Assembly (NCBI GenBank): GCA_022559845.1
Contig: CM040124.1
Location: forward strand, 66,301,491 to 66,365,490
DNA from: Amorphophallus konjac
Taxonomy: Eukaryota; Streptophyta; Magnoliopsida; Alismatales; Araceae
Length of the DNA: 64,000 nt
Direction of reading: 5' to 3'
The notes under the pieces are model-generated. The model was not told where the DNA came from and did not search any database. It worked only from the letters and a program-made list of their open reading frames with translations. The translations under genes and the position numbers were made by a program. This document shows positions 43,604-54,264 of the stretch, piece by piece (position 1 is the first letter of the stretch; every line of letters begins with the position of its first letter).

Positions 43604-44040
43604 TTTTTTCTTAGTGTCTCTACTTCTTGTATTTTCTGATAGAGATCCATCATCAGAGCGGGGTTAGCTTGGTAGGAGCTGGGAGTGCTATTTCCCGTGT
43701 TGATTCTAGGTGGGACTAGCAGCATTTTATTGTCGGCACGGGACACGTATGGTCCTGTATGAGTGGATATTCTTGCCCCCATGCTCTCATGTTGAGGAGG
43801 GGCATAATAGCATGCTTCTTCAGCAGGCGGTGGAGGATGCCCCCACCCTTCCTGAGGTTGATGGCGAGAAATAAATATTACAGCTTGACCTGCCCTTGCT
43901 GGTGTATAGCATATTTCTTCGTCATCTTCTTCAGCAGCTCGTCTCGCACTGGACCAGGCCGATAGGGTATTGCAGGAGAGGACAACGCCGCTCTCTCTGT
44001 CTCTTGGCTTATTCTTCTCTTGCCTTTTTGTAGTTGGCAC
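43604..44040 (-). pseudogene. C inter-gag segment
   Basis: A 146-codon minus-strand frame (44040-43600) directly follows the gag stop and is rich in Pro, Arg and Gln. It ends with NPALMMDLYQKIQEVETLRKN, a short helix like the start of many Tat Gag proteins, so this may be the N-terminus of the second gag copy. No enzyme motif is present. Confidence 0.6.
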
Positions 44041-45380
44041 CTACTGTGTGATGTGAACTCTAGTTGTCTCTTGAGACGACAGCTGGCATAGAGACACTGT
44101 ATTGATTGCTCTTTCCATAGCAGGTAGCTCATGCGGGTGAGGAGGATCAACCTTATAGTCACCCAGTTGTAGCTCCCCTCTTATGATTAGCTTTTGAATG
44201 GCGTCTTTAAAGACGTAACAATCTTCAATATGGTGCCTAACCATCTGGTGATATGGGCAGAAGCGAGGATGATCCTTCTTTCTAGCATCTTCCGGTCTCT
44301 TCGGCTTTGGTAGAGTAACCTTGTTGTTTGCGACAGCCCACTCAAAGAGGACTCGAGTCCTCTCCTTGGGGAAAGAGTAGAGCTTTTTCATCTTGGCCCG
44401 CAAGGACGGGACTTCTTGCTGCTCAGCTGGCGTAGCAGGAGGCAGGTTGGCAATTCCTTCCTCCTTTTCTTTTTGTTGAGCGAACACTTTGAAATCAATT
44501 GTGTGAACTTCCTTGGGCGATGACCATTTGTCAATAGACTCGCCCTTTTGGGTTGTAGCTGGAGTAGAGGGAGAGCTGGAGATGAAGGCTTCAATCTCCA
44601 CGACCACATTATTTAGCCGGTCGAAAGACCGTATTTCAATTCCGATCATCCTACCGAGGATTTCCCGGCTCAGATTCTGCTTGCATATTTGCACCGCATC
44701 TTCTGGATGTGGCGGCCGCTTGCATCTCATACTGAGATTCCGCCATCTTTTGATGTACTCCAGGGGTGACTCGTCATGTCTTTGCCTGGAGGCATACAGC
44801 TCGGCCAGTGTGACCTCTCTTTCAGCAACATGGAACCGCTCTCGGAACTTCCGTTGCATAGCTGCCCAGTCGCTTATAGAGCCGATCGGCAGATTGGAAT
44901 ACCATTCAAAAGCCGGGCCTGTCAGTGAGGACCCGAAGAATTTTAGCAGGTAGGCTTCATCTGTTGCGAGATCGCCCATTAGTGTCATATAGTAAGCAAT
45001 ATGCTCTTTAGGAGAGCCATGCCCGTTGAACTTTTCAAACTTGGGCGGCTTGTTGATGCCAGGCGGGAGCCTCTTTGCTACATACTGCGGCGAATATGGC
45101 ACCTTGTAAACATCAAAAGTGCAGATATCACCAACTGTCCTCTCGGCCAGCTTCATTTCAATTAGTTGTTCCACCATCGATTTATTTACCACGGTTGGGT
45201 CTACCGGCACCGGGTGGCAATGTGCAGGATGCTTTATAGAGGGAGTGAGTAGAGCTTCGTCATGAGGTGCCGACGGCTCCGTTGGTGGCAACTGCTACAC
45301 TGGTGGAAGACCTGGTTGCACCAAGGGTGGCTGTAGGGAATCTGGCTGAAGAGCGGCCTTGCCATAGCCTGTTGCTTGAG
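44041..45380 (-). CDS. gag: C gag, main copy
   Basis: The longest intact frame in the window (45291-44041, 416 codons from the first ATG). Gag forms the particle that packages element RNA. It carries a Retrotrans_gag-type domain at about residues 70-210 (PPKFEKFNGHGSPKEHIAYY, ATDEAYLLKFFGSSLTGPAF, DWAAMQRKFRERF, LAELYASRQRHDESPLEYIK) and a C-terminal CPYHQMVRHHIEDCY, a CxxH-x-HxxxC pattern that replaces the CCHC knuckle in this group. Upstream, 45497-45300 contains a related N-terminal stretch (IEALKRQLNEGNEQ) in another frame, so the true start is probably earlier and a frameshift lies near 45300-45380. The frame ends at a TAG at 44041-44043. Confidence 0.88.
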
Positions 45381-45497
45381 AAGTAGTTTGGGTGTAGCAT
45401 TGACCGGGTTAGGAACTTCCCGGGATGATTCAGCATGCACGTCCTGTTGCCAGGGAAAAGGGGCTTGTTCATTTCCTTCATTCAGTTGCCTCTTCAA

Positions 45498-46955
45498 GGC
45501 TTCAATCTCTTACTGGTAATTTTATAGCATCATTAAGATAGTTGGGTCTTGCGCTGCCATAGCAGAGGTACCCTTGAATGCTTCGCCCGAAACATCTTCA
45601 AACGAGGCTGGCAGAGTAATCTCTTCTTCTTCAGAAGCCACCATGTCGGCAGTCGAAGTAGTGATAGCTTGCTTCTCTTTGGCTGCTTCAAGCATTTCTC
45701 TTGCAGCTTTGCCTCTTCTTGTCATTAGCCCGGGCCTTTCAGCTAACTTGGCCAACTCTTCCGACTCTTCGGGTATGGCCCCATATCTGCTAGCCACCCC
45801 TGCCATGTTGCAAGTGAAGTCTTGGATTCTTTTTCTTTCCCCCCAAACTGTCTTCTTGACTTGACTAGGGAAGGTTGACTTTTCAAACATTGATATCCTT
45901 TTATTCTCTTCATGCTGTGGAGAAACTTCAGAGTACTTGGCTTGCAAGCCATCTTCATATTCATTGATGTGCACGAATAACACCATTCTTCTTCTTTCTT
46001 TGCCTTCTTCTTTTCTTTCGGCGCTAATGGCGCGGAGTAGCCTCTGTCGACTTAGGGAAGAACTTTCCAAGCCATCGAAGTAATTTCGGACCACCTGGGC
46101 CATTCCTTCTTGATTATGCCCTAGAGAGAGGGCAGGAATTAACAGTTGGTCTTGCATCGATGGCATGTAGGAGTGTCGCGATAGTCTAGTAGCTCCGTTC
46201 GATCTTGTCGAACGTCAGAGAACATTGGTCTGCCCAGCATAAATCCAATGAGTGGGCAGAGAGGCTTCTGGCATGACCTCTTCTTCCTTTGGTGTAGCTT
46301 TATTGCTCCCACACCTATGGTCCTTGATAGTTGATGTTAAATCTTGCGGGGTCGAAACTGGGCCCCGGGTCCTCTCGAGAACCCAAATTTGCTTGAATTT
46401 TGGTAGCTTGGGAGCTAGCTTCCCCCGAACAGCCATGTTTAGATTGGCCTTCTGGCTTGCTAATGCCTGGAAGGCGTTGTGAACGGGAACTGCCAGGATG
46501 ATATGATCCGGCAAAGCTTCAGCACGGTGGCCGTTCAGATAAACACGAACGCCATCAATTAGAACAGACTTCCCAGAAGCCGAGAGTCGGCCTCGGGAAA
46601 CAGCAACAGCTCTTCTTCTTTGATTATTCTTCTTCCCCCCCTCGGACGCCTTGTCACTGGCGGGGACAGCATGGTAGTCCACGTGGTGGATAAAACATGA
46701 GATAGTATGGCGAGACGGAGTGGTTCTCCGTGGACAGCTCGCCTTTGCAGGGGTTACGGCCTTGGCCGTAATAGTCTTGTCAGCTTCCTCGTCCTCGGTC
46801 CTCAGCAAGCCAATGAAGGTGACTCCGAGAAAATTAGGGAACTCCACCACTGGTGGCAGAGTCCAAAAAGCAGTGGGCACCACCAGGTACCCGTGCTCCA
46901 CGTGGGTAGCGACCACTTGGGTGTCGAAAGCAAGTGCAGTAAGTCCGCAAGCCAT
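45498..46955 (-). pseudogene. C ORF upstream of gag, split by one TGA
   Basis: Two open segments, 46955-46215 and 46166-45522, lie in the same frame; the 48 bp between them are also open, so a single TGA at 46215-46217 splits a roughly 478-codon ORF. The same frame then leads into the gag N-terminal segment after two more stops. The protein shows no domain I recognise; it is basic around KNNQRRRAVAVSRGR and acidic/Lys-rich later. Tat/Ogre elements have an extra ORF before gag of unknown function, and this is a good positional match. The first segment starts about 115 bp inside the 5' LTR. Confidence 0.75.
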
Positions 46956-47047
46956 TGAGATCTCTGCAAATCAGAATGAGCAAACGATCAATATTTTGGG
47001 GAAGGCCCCCAGGCCTTCTACTTTGGCGAAGAGATGAAGGGAGACTT

Positions 47048-47066
47048 GGTCCCATCGGGCGTGCCA
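47048..47066 (-). other. Primer-binding site of element C
   Basis: Minus-strand TGGCACGCCCGATGGGACC four bases inside the 5' LTR. The TGG start fits a tRNA 3' CCA end, and it is not the initiator-Met site used by copia. Which tRNA it pairs with was not determined. Confidence 0.75.
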
Positions 47067-47070
47067 GCTT

Positions 47071-50000
47071 TGTGGAATGGATTTTTATTTTAATTAATTA
47101 TTTATTTGATTATTGATTTATTGGTTGGTTTATTAGGCGTGCCAGTCACCGGAGTGACGATTTTATTGTGCGCTCGATCTGACTCAGTCAGTCGATTGTG
47201 AAGTCTGAGTCGGGACCGAAAGTCCGTCATACCATAAAGGCTATGACGTTAATTACGCCCTTCTAAAGAAGGACAACCCTTGATTAATCGCCAAAGTAGA
47301 AGAGCCCAGGGGCAAAACCAATATGATAGGTATGTTCATTCATTTGCAGGATAGGAGATGCATGCAGATGATCATGCGATGCAAGATATGATATATTAAT
47401 ACACGGAGTAAATCTGGCAGCACATCCCCTTATCTTGGACTGTGCCAAAAGGGGAATATAGGACATCCATGTACAGAGTATCGAGATGGACGCCAAAAGA
47501 AAGATGGGCGTAGCCTGAGATCCGGAAGGATCCGAATGTGACGGGACGATGTCCATTGCCACGGTGTTTGTTGATATTCCCTTCAGAGACCATTGGATGA
47601 CTTGCAATGGCAGGACTCCCAGAGTCAGCAGGGTTAGAAGAAAACATCACGGTCAAATGGTGCAATGTGGGGGTAAAACCCCATTAATTTAGTTCCCTTA
47701 GACTTGGATGAAGAACCATGATTCCCCGTGATATGATGAAAGTTGGCATGAAGGCTAATGAGGTTGGGACATTGGGTTTAGACTTAATTTAGGGCTCATC
47801 AAGGTTGCTGGGAAGTTGAGTGTTTGAATAATCATCGGTGCTGAGATGAACTGGCACGGATAGGAATCGACGCGAGGGCAAACCGGCGAGGTGGAGCCTC
47901 GAGTGGCAGCTTCGCACGGCAGTGAGCATAAAGGAGGGAATCGGCATGGTGTGAGGTCGGTGACTAGTGTCTCGACATTTCCCTCACTCGGCGCGAAACT
48001 CACGCCGAGAGAGGGCTGCGCCGGGAGGCTATATGGCGCTGACAAGAGGGATTCTTTAGGGATTTTGAGGGCTTTGAGGCTGTGGATTTTGGGGAATCTC
48101 ATGTTTAATCAGGGCTTCACGGGCTCTGGCGATGATGCTTAGGAAAGCTGAATGGGGAGGATAAATTCATCCACAGAAGGTCTAGGGAGACCATGTGACA
48201 ATCAACGGGAAATCTCATGATGATCATATTCCCCTTATACAGTGGGCGAAGGGCCATGAGATAGTCTATCTCAGGCCTCCGCCACACATCAGGGGGTTAA
48301 TTCGTCAGCTTAACGGAAACATCGCACGATATGACAAAGCAAGGATCGTGAATGAATTTCGGCAGCATCTCCCCTTATTTTGGACTATGCCAAAAGGGGA
48401 GTATAGGACATCCATCCACGGAGTGCCGAGATGGAAGTCAAAAGAAAGATGGGCGTAACCCAAGATCCAAGAGGATCAGAATTCAGCGGGACAGTGTCCA
48501 CTCATCGTGGTGTCTCATTAATATTCACCTAAAGGGACCAGCGGAGAACATGCAGTGGCAGAACTCCGTGACCTGGCGGGGTGAAAGAAGGAAATCGAAA
48601 ACCCGAATTGAAATAAATGTAGGGGTCAAACCTCGTTGATATAGCTCCTCCGACTCTCACGGAATTGGGCATGAATGGCCCGACAGAAATTGATTCATGA
48701 AAAAAAAAGCACGTATTCATCCGTACATTCACATGTACATATATGTATATATATACATGGATATACATAGACATGTATATATGTACATGTATATACAAAG
48801 GTGTACACATGACCAAATAAAAGAACCTGTGGCTTTATGATGATTAGTGGGCTGTTTAGAAATTGATGGTGTACACATTCACTGTGCATGCTTAGACATG
48901 AATAGACCAAAAGGAGGCCTTCGGGTAAAGACTTTCATGCACAAAGAACGGATTTATTTGTATATGCATAAGCCATATATATATCCCTTCATATATATAT
49001 ATATATATATATAATGATTGAGTTGGTCTTCACTACACCATGCACCAACGTGGGAAAGGTATGGATAGTGGGTGAGAGTTTAATAATTAATGCAGCCTGC
49101 ATGAGTTAATTGGGTTGGAAGGTGGCTAACCACTACCTACATACGTGGATACCATGAGTAGGGCCATGCATTAATGAGTTCCATTTGTTAAAGATGACTG
49201 ATCCCTGACATGTCTGACACATACGTGCATATTATGCATGAAAGATGGGGAGGGAAAAGTTGAAAACGTCCTCGACAGTCAGCACGAGACACTCGTGCTT
49301 GACGCGGGAATTGAGAGGGATCTCGGCGCGGATATATGCTATCGACACAGAAATCAAAAGGGGGAAGCCTCGGCGCAGCAGCTTCTCGGCACGGCAGAAG
49401 AATCGGCGTGGAAATAAGGAAACTTGGCTTCGACGCGTGAAGTAATCGGCGCGGGTTTGGCGCCAAGAGCTGTTGGCGCCGAGGCTAGTTGAAAGGGGGG
49501 CTGCTGGGCTTAGGCTCTTCCGAGTGAACAGGAAATTATTCGAAAAACACAAGCACCAGATCAGAGCCGGGCGAAATTACTTTTCCTCATGATTTGGGAG
49601 ACGGGAAAGCCACGAGATGGGTTGTCTCGGGCTCCCACCTTATCAAGGGTGAATAACTTCAGCTACTCACAATATAACTCGGGGAGTAAGCGCCAGAACC
49701 CAGTATTCTCGGAGCGTAGTATTGCCTTCGCGAATGTCATTGACGGATGGGATAATATTCCCACTGTCTCTGCAAAGTCGCAGTGGCCACAAGGCCGTCG
49801 CCCTGGGTTGAACGGAAGAAGAGTAAAATCGGAACTACATAAATTCTAGATAGAATAAAGGGAGCACACAGGAGAACATCAGGGGGATTTAGTTACAGCA
49901 ACATATCTATATAAAGAAAGAATTCTTATCATAAACAGATGCATCCATATATATCTTTCATTCATATAAAATCAGGCATAGCCAGGATACAGACAGAAGG

Positions 50001-50710
50001 AAGCCTCAAGAGGCCATTGCATTACAGAGCTCGCCAGCAAAAATATAGCGGCAGAGGAACGTGTAAACAGGAGAGAAAGGAAGCAGGGGGGAGGGGGGAG
50101 ATTGTAGCCCCGAAGGGCCTCCGACCGGTGGCAACCCACCTTGTGCGGATGCTCCGACGGCCCACTTTCCTCTCTTCTTCTTCTCTCAGTCTCCTTCTGC
50201 AACTCTTCCAAAATACTTCGGTGGCTCTCTTCTTCTCTTTTTTTCTTTTCTTTCTTCTCTCGCAAGTCTCTTTTCTTCGCTCGCTCAGCAGGTCGCCCTC
50301 TCTACTGCTCGTCGCCTTTTCTTCTTCGTCGAACCTCAGCTTTTATAATGGGTTACAGAACCCTTGAAGCATCGACGTGGTTTCATCTTGGGTCTCGGCC
50401 TTAGCATAATCGGCGCGCCTCCTTCTATTTTGGACTTCGGGTTTAGATGGGCTTTGACCATGGCCTTGGCGACACTTTCACTTTGGTGGTCGATGGGCCC
50501 TGGGCGGCCCACTCCCAGTGTCTTCGTCTTTTCTTTCCTCCCTGAAAAATAAGAAATATAAGATGAAAATATGTTAGTATTATTATCTATATTGTTATTA
50601 TCTTATCATTTTATTATTGTTTTATTATTATGATTATATCTTTTCTCCTTTCTTTTTTTTATCTTTTTGTTATTATTATTATTATATATGTATTTTTTTA
50701 TGTGTCAACA
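47071..50710 (-). repeat. 5' LTR of element C (3640 bp)
   Basis: Matches 31773-35400 with scattered substitutions. Its own internal duplication lies at about 47413-47695 and 48358-48645. The TA run near 48975-49012 is longer than in the 3' copy. Confidence 0.95.
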
Positions 50711-52330
50711 CCTACACACTCCTAATTCTCTCCTAAGAAAGCAAAACTGATCAGAGTTTAGAGGTTTTGTAAAAATATCTGCAAGTTGGTGTTGTGTGTC
50801 AACAAAAACTAGCTCAAAATCACCTTTATTAATATGATCTCTTATAAAGTGATGTCTAACCTCAATGTGTTTAGTATGAGAATGTTGGACAGGATTTTTG
50901 GACAGATTTACTGCAGATGTGTTGTCATACATGATGGGAGTGTTTTTCAAACAAAAACCAAAATCAAGCAATTGATGTAGGATCTATAGAACTTGAGCCG
51001 CACAACTGCCTGCAGCCACGTACTCGGCCTCGGCAGTTGATAAAGCCGCACAATGTTATTTCTTTGAGGCCCATGAAACCATGCAGCCCCCTAGAAACTG
51101 ACAGTGATCGCTTGTGCTCTTACGATCCATTTTACATCCAGCATAGTCAGAATCAGTGAAAGCATGCAAGTCAAAATAATTATTCTTAGGATACCAAAAA
51201 CCAAGGTCATGTGTACCGTTCAAATACCTGAAAATTCTTTTCACGGCTGACAAATGAGAATCCCTAGGACAAGATTGATATCTTGCACAGAGATAGATAC
51301 TAAAATGTATGTCAGGCCTACTAGCAGTCAGATATAACAATGAACCTATCATACCCCTAAAAAGTTTTTGATCAACTTTGTTACCTTTCTCTTCTTCCAA
51401 TTTCAATGAGGTGGACATGGGTGTGGCAAATGGTTTGGCAGTTTCCAGTTGAAATTTCTTTACTATTTCTTGTGTGTACTTCTTCTGGTTGATGAAGATG
51501 TCATCGTCCAGTTGTTTTATTTGAAGTCCCAAGAAGAAGTTCAGCTCGCCCATCAAGCTCATCTCGAACTCTCCCTGCATGAGTTAAGCAAATTCATCAT
51601 TCATTTTCAAATCTGAGACTCCAAAAATTATGTCGTCTACAAAAACTTGAACAATTAAAGTATGTTGATCAAAGTCTTTGTAAATAACGTTTGATCTATG
51701 GTACCTCGTTTGAAGCCATTATCAATAAGAAATGAACTTAAACGATCATACCATGCCCGGAGAGCCTATTTTAATCCATACAGTGCCTTGTCCATTTTGT
51801 AGACGTGGTCCGAAAATCTTTCATCTTCAAAGCCCGACGGTTGCTCTATGTATACTTCTTCCTTGATTACTCCGTTGAGGAAGGCACTCTTCACGTCCAT
51901 TTGAAACAGCTTGATGTTCCTGTGACAAACATAAATAAGTAAAATTCGTACAACTTCTAATCTAGCCACAGGAGCGAAAGATTCATCAAAATCAATGCCG
52001 AATTCTTGGGAGTAGCCTTTGACTACCAACCTTGCCTTATTCCTCACAACCACCCCATCTTCACTAAGTATGTTTCAGAAAACCAACTTAGTTCCGATTA
52101 TAGGATGGTTATCAGGCCGGGGCACGAGGAACCACACCCGATTCCTTTGGAATTGGTGTAGTTCTTCTTGCATGGCGAGAACCCAAGAATTATCATTTAA
52201 AGCATCATCTAAAGATTTAAGTTCAATGCTGGAAAGTAAAGCTAAGTTATCATGAATTTCAACTTCCCTCAATGAAGCCCGCGTTCTCACTCCATCATCC
52301 ACACCACCGATCACATTCTCCAAAGGATGG
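50711..52330 (-). pseudogene. B reverse transcriptase and RNase H (broken)
   Basis: Minus strand, right to left: LLSSIELKSLDDALNDNSWV and MQEELHQFQRNRVWFLVPRP (52250-52090), [20 protein letters not shown] and [20 protein letters not shown] (52045-51840), the catalytic FVDD at 51632-51643, MQGEFEMSLMGELNFFLGLQ and GSLLYLTASRPDIHFSIYLC (51580-51290), then RNase H with DSDYAGCKMDRKST, ALSTAEAEYVAAG and HTKHIEVRHHFIRDH, ending NSDQFCFLRRELGVC beside element C. An in-frame TAA replaces a Gln codon after WASKK near 51055, and frame changes lie near 52060, 51750 and 51580. RT and RNase H copy the element RNA. Confidence 0.93.
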
Positions 52331-53154
52331 TCCTTGTGCGTGGTCCACTAGTGTGGAAGGGTCGGATGTACTTGTTCCACTTGTTGCTCTTGCTCCTTTT
52401 CTTTTTCCTTCTCTTGATCTTTATTTTCTGCCTCACCTTGTTTCCTTGATTCTCCTTTTTCAATTTCACTCTCACCTGTAATCAGAAAATGATCATTATC
52501 ATTCGACTTTCTCATGGTGTATTCATCAACTACTACATGTGGACTCTCCTCGACAACAAGTGTTCTAGTGTTATAAACACGGTAAGCTCTAGATGATAGA
52601 GAATACCTGAGGAAAATCCCTTTATCACTTTTTGCATCAAAATTTTCAAGATTGTCTTTACCATTATTTAAAATGTAACAAATAGATCCAAATGGCTTAA
52701 AATGTGATATGTTGGGTTTCTTACCTTTGTACAGCTCGTAAGGAGTTTTCTTAAGGATCGATCTTACCATTGCTCGATTTCTAATTTAGCAGGCAGTGTT
52801 CACTGCCTCTGCCCATAGATACTGTGGAAGACCGTTTTCAGCTAGCATGGTTCACGCCATCTCCATGAGCGTCATGTTCTTCCTTTCGACCACTCCGTTC
52901 TGTTGTGGGGTCCTAGGTGATGAGAATTGATGTTCGTACCCCTGCTTCCTGTAAAATTCATCAAACTCATGATTTTTAAATTCTTTTCCGTGGTCACTTT
53001 GAATTTTCTGAATTGAATAACCTTTTTCATTTTGAACTCTAGCACAAAAATCAATGAATTCATTGCATGCATCACTCTTATTAGCTAGATACAAAACCCA
53101 TGCATATCGCGAAAAATCGTCGATAATCACAATCAGGAACGCGAACAGCCGGCA
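52331..53154 (-). pseudogene. B integrase, 5' truncated
   Basis: The core begins abruptly at 53154 with FAFLIVIIDDFSRYAWVLYL, then IQSDHGKEFKNHEFDEF and SSPRTPQQNGVVERKNMTLM, the copia integrase catalytic D, D and E contexts. After a stop near 52852 the C-terminal part continues: KKTPYELYKGKKPNISHFKP and FGSICYILNNGKDN (52745-52650). A Lys/Glu-rich linker and the stop near 52348 follow. Everything upstream (zinc-binding domain, protease, gag, 5' LTR) is missing because sequence E starts at 53155. Confidence 0.92.
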
Positions 53155-54264
53155 TGGTAAGCCTCTTGCAAGCAAGAATAATCAGAGCGCAATAACAATC
53201 ACACAAAGTAATTACACAATAATTTACTCAAACATTCACTTTTATTAATAATAACAACCATACTTCAAGTACATGAGACATTGACTTTCTCAAATTTTCT
53301 AGACTTAATAAAAGAAAATTACATAGACTCAATCTAGACATTTTGACTTCCTAAATTTTCACTCTTTAATTGCTCTCGAACCCATCACTGGAATGACCTG
53401 AATCCAAATCCGACCCACTGGTACTTCTTGAAAAGGATTGGAAAATAGGTAACGAGCACACTTGCCCAGTAGGTATCTTCGCATCAACCTGATTGGCAAT
53501 GTTAAAGTGATTAATATCTTTAGCTCTAAAGAAAAAAGATAAATCATGCAAATATGATTAAACATGCGATTAAAGCCAAAGTAACAAGATATGATCTAGC
53601 TTGAGATATGAGAATATGAATTGACTATAATGCGATTAAATCATACTTGCTTAATTCAAGTATAATCCAGCAAGAATGTAACAAGAATATACTAGCAAGT
53701 CATGTAACAAGCAAGAATGTACTCTTCAATTAGTAACAAGTACTTCGTGAATTCATGTAGATTTTCATGATTTTCGTGGATATTTTCACTTATTTATAAA
53801 GAAAGTACTCCCAGCGTAATGCGACGCCAGTAGCATCATACCCCATGGTTTATATAGTATTTTTCTGATAATCAGTCGGGGGGACTAGTATAGAGCCCTT
53901 GAACATAATCAGTGCTCGAACTACATCTTCAAGTATAAATCAAGCTACTTCCATGTATATAACAATAATGTGGCTAAGATTGTTCAATTTCAATGATAGT
54001 TCCATGATAAAGTAACAAAAATAAGAATGCTACTATTGAGAATAAGAGTTCAAAAAACACATTGACAACTAGGTTATGCCATGGAATTAAATCGGCAGCG
54101 TAACGGTATCTTTCTTAACTTTCACAATTTACTTAGGTATCTTTGAAATAATGTGACAGGTTCTAGATAATCAATTGGACTATCTAGGATCATAGGAATA
54201 TTAACCCTTGGGCCAAACCTCGGGTTAACTGTACTCAGGAAATAGCAATCGTTTACTGGGCCGT

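Larger units (their letters stand above)
31773..50710 (-). mobile_element. Element C: 18.9-kb non-autonomous Ty3/gypsy (Tat-like), gag only
   Basis: LTRs at 31773-35400 and 47071-50710 have TGTTGACAC...TTCCACA termini and are nearly identical. Flanks CCTGC and CCTAC differ at one of five bases. Interior, minus strand: primer-binding site, an extra ORF, gag, a second partial gag, about 1.5 kb of unrecognised DNA, three tandem arrays, the shared 3' module and a polypurine tract. No protease, RT, RNase H or integrase motif was found in 11.7 kb. The gag type and the upstream ORF suit the Tat/Ogre group. Confidence 0.92.
17335..53154 (-). mobile_element. Element B: Ty1/copia (SIRE/Maximus-like), split by A and C, 5' truncated
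   Basis: Pieces on the minus strand: pol at 53154-50711, the last pol codons and start of the 3' region at 31772-31718, the 3' non-coding region at 21136-19647, polypurine tract, and 3' LTR at 19646-17335. A (with TSD TGAAA) and C fill the gaps. The polypurine tract AAAAAGGGGGAGAT and LTR start TGTTGTGCC are typical of SIRE-like copia elements. The 5' LTR, gag, protease and integrase N-terminus are absent: homology ends at 53154, where E begins. The left 5 bp flank is ACGTC (17330-17334); the matching copy is lost. Confidence 0.88.
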
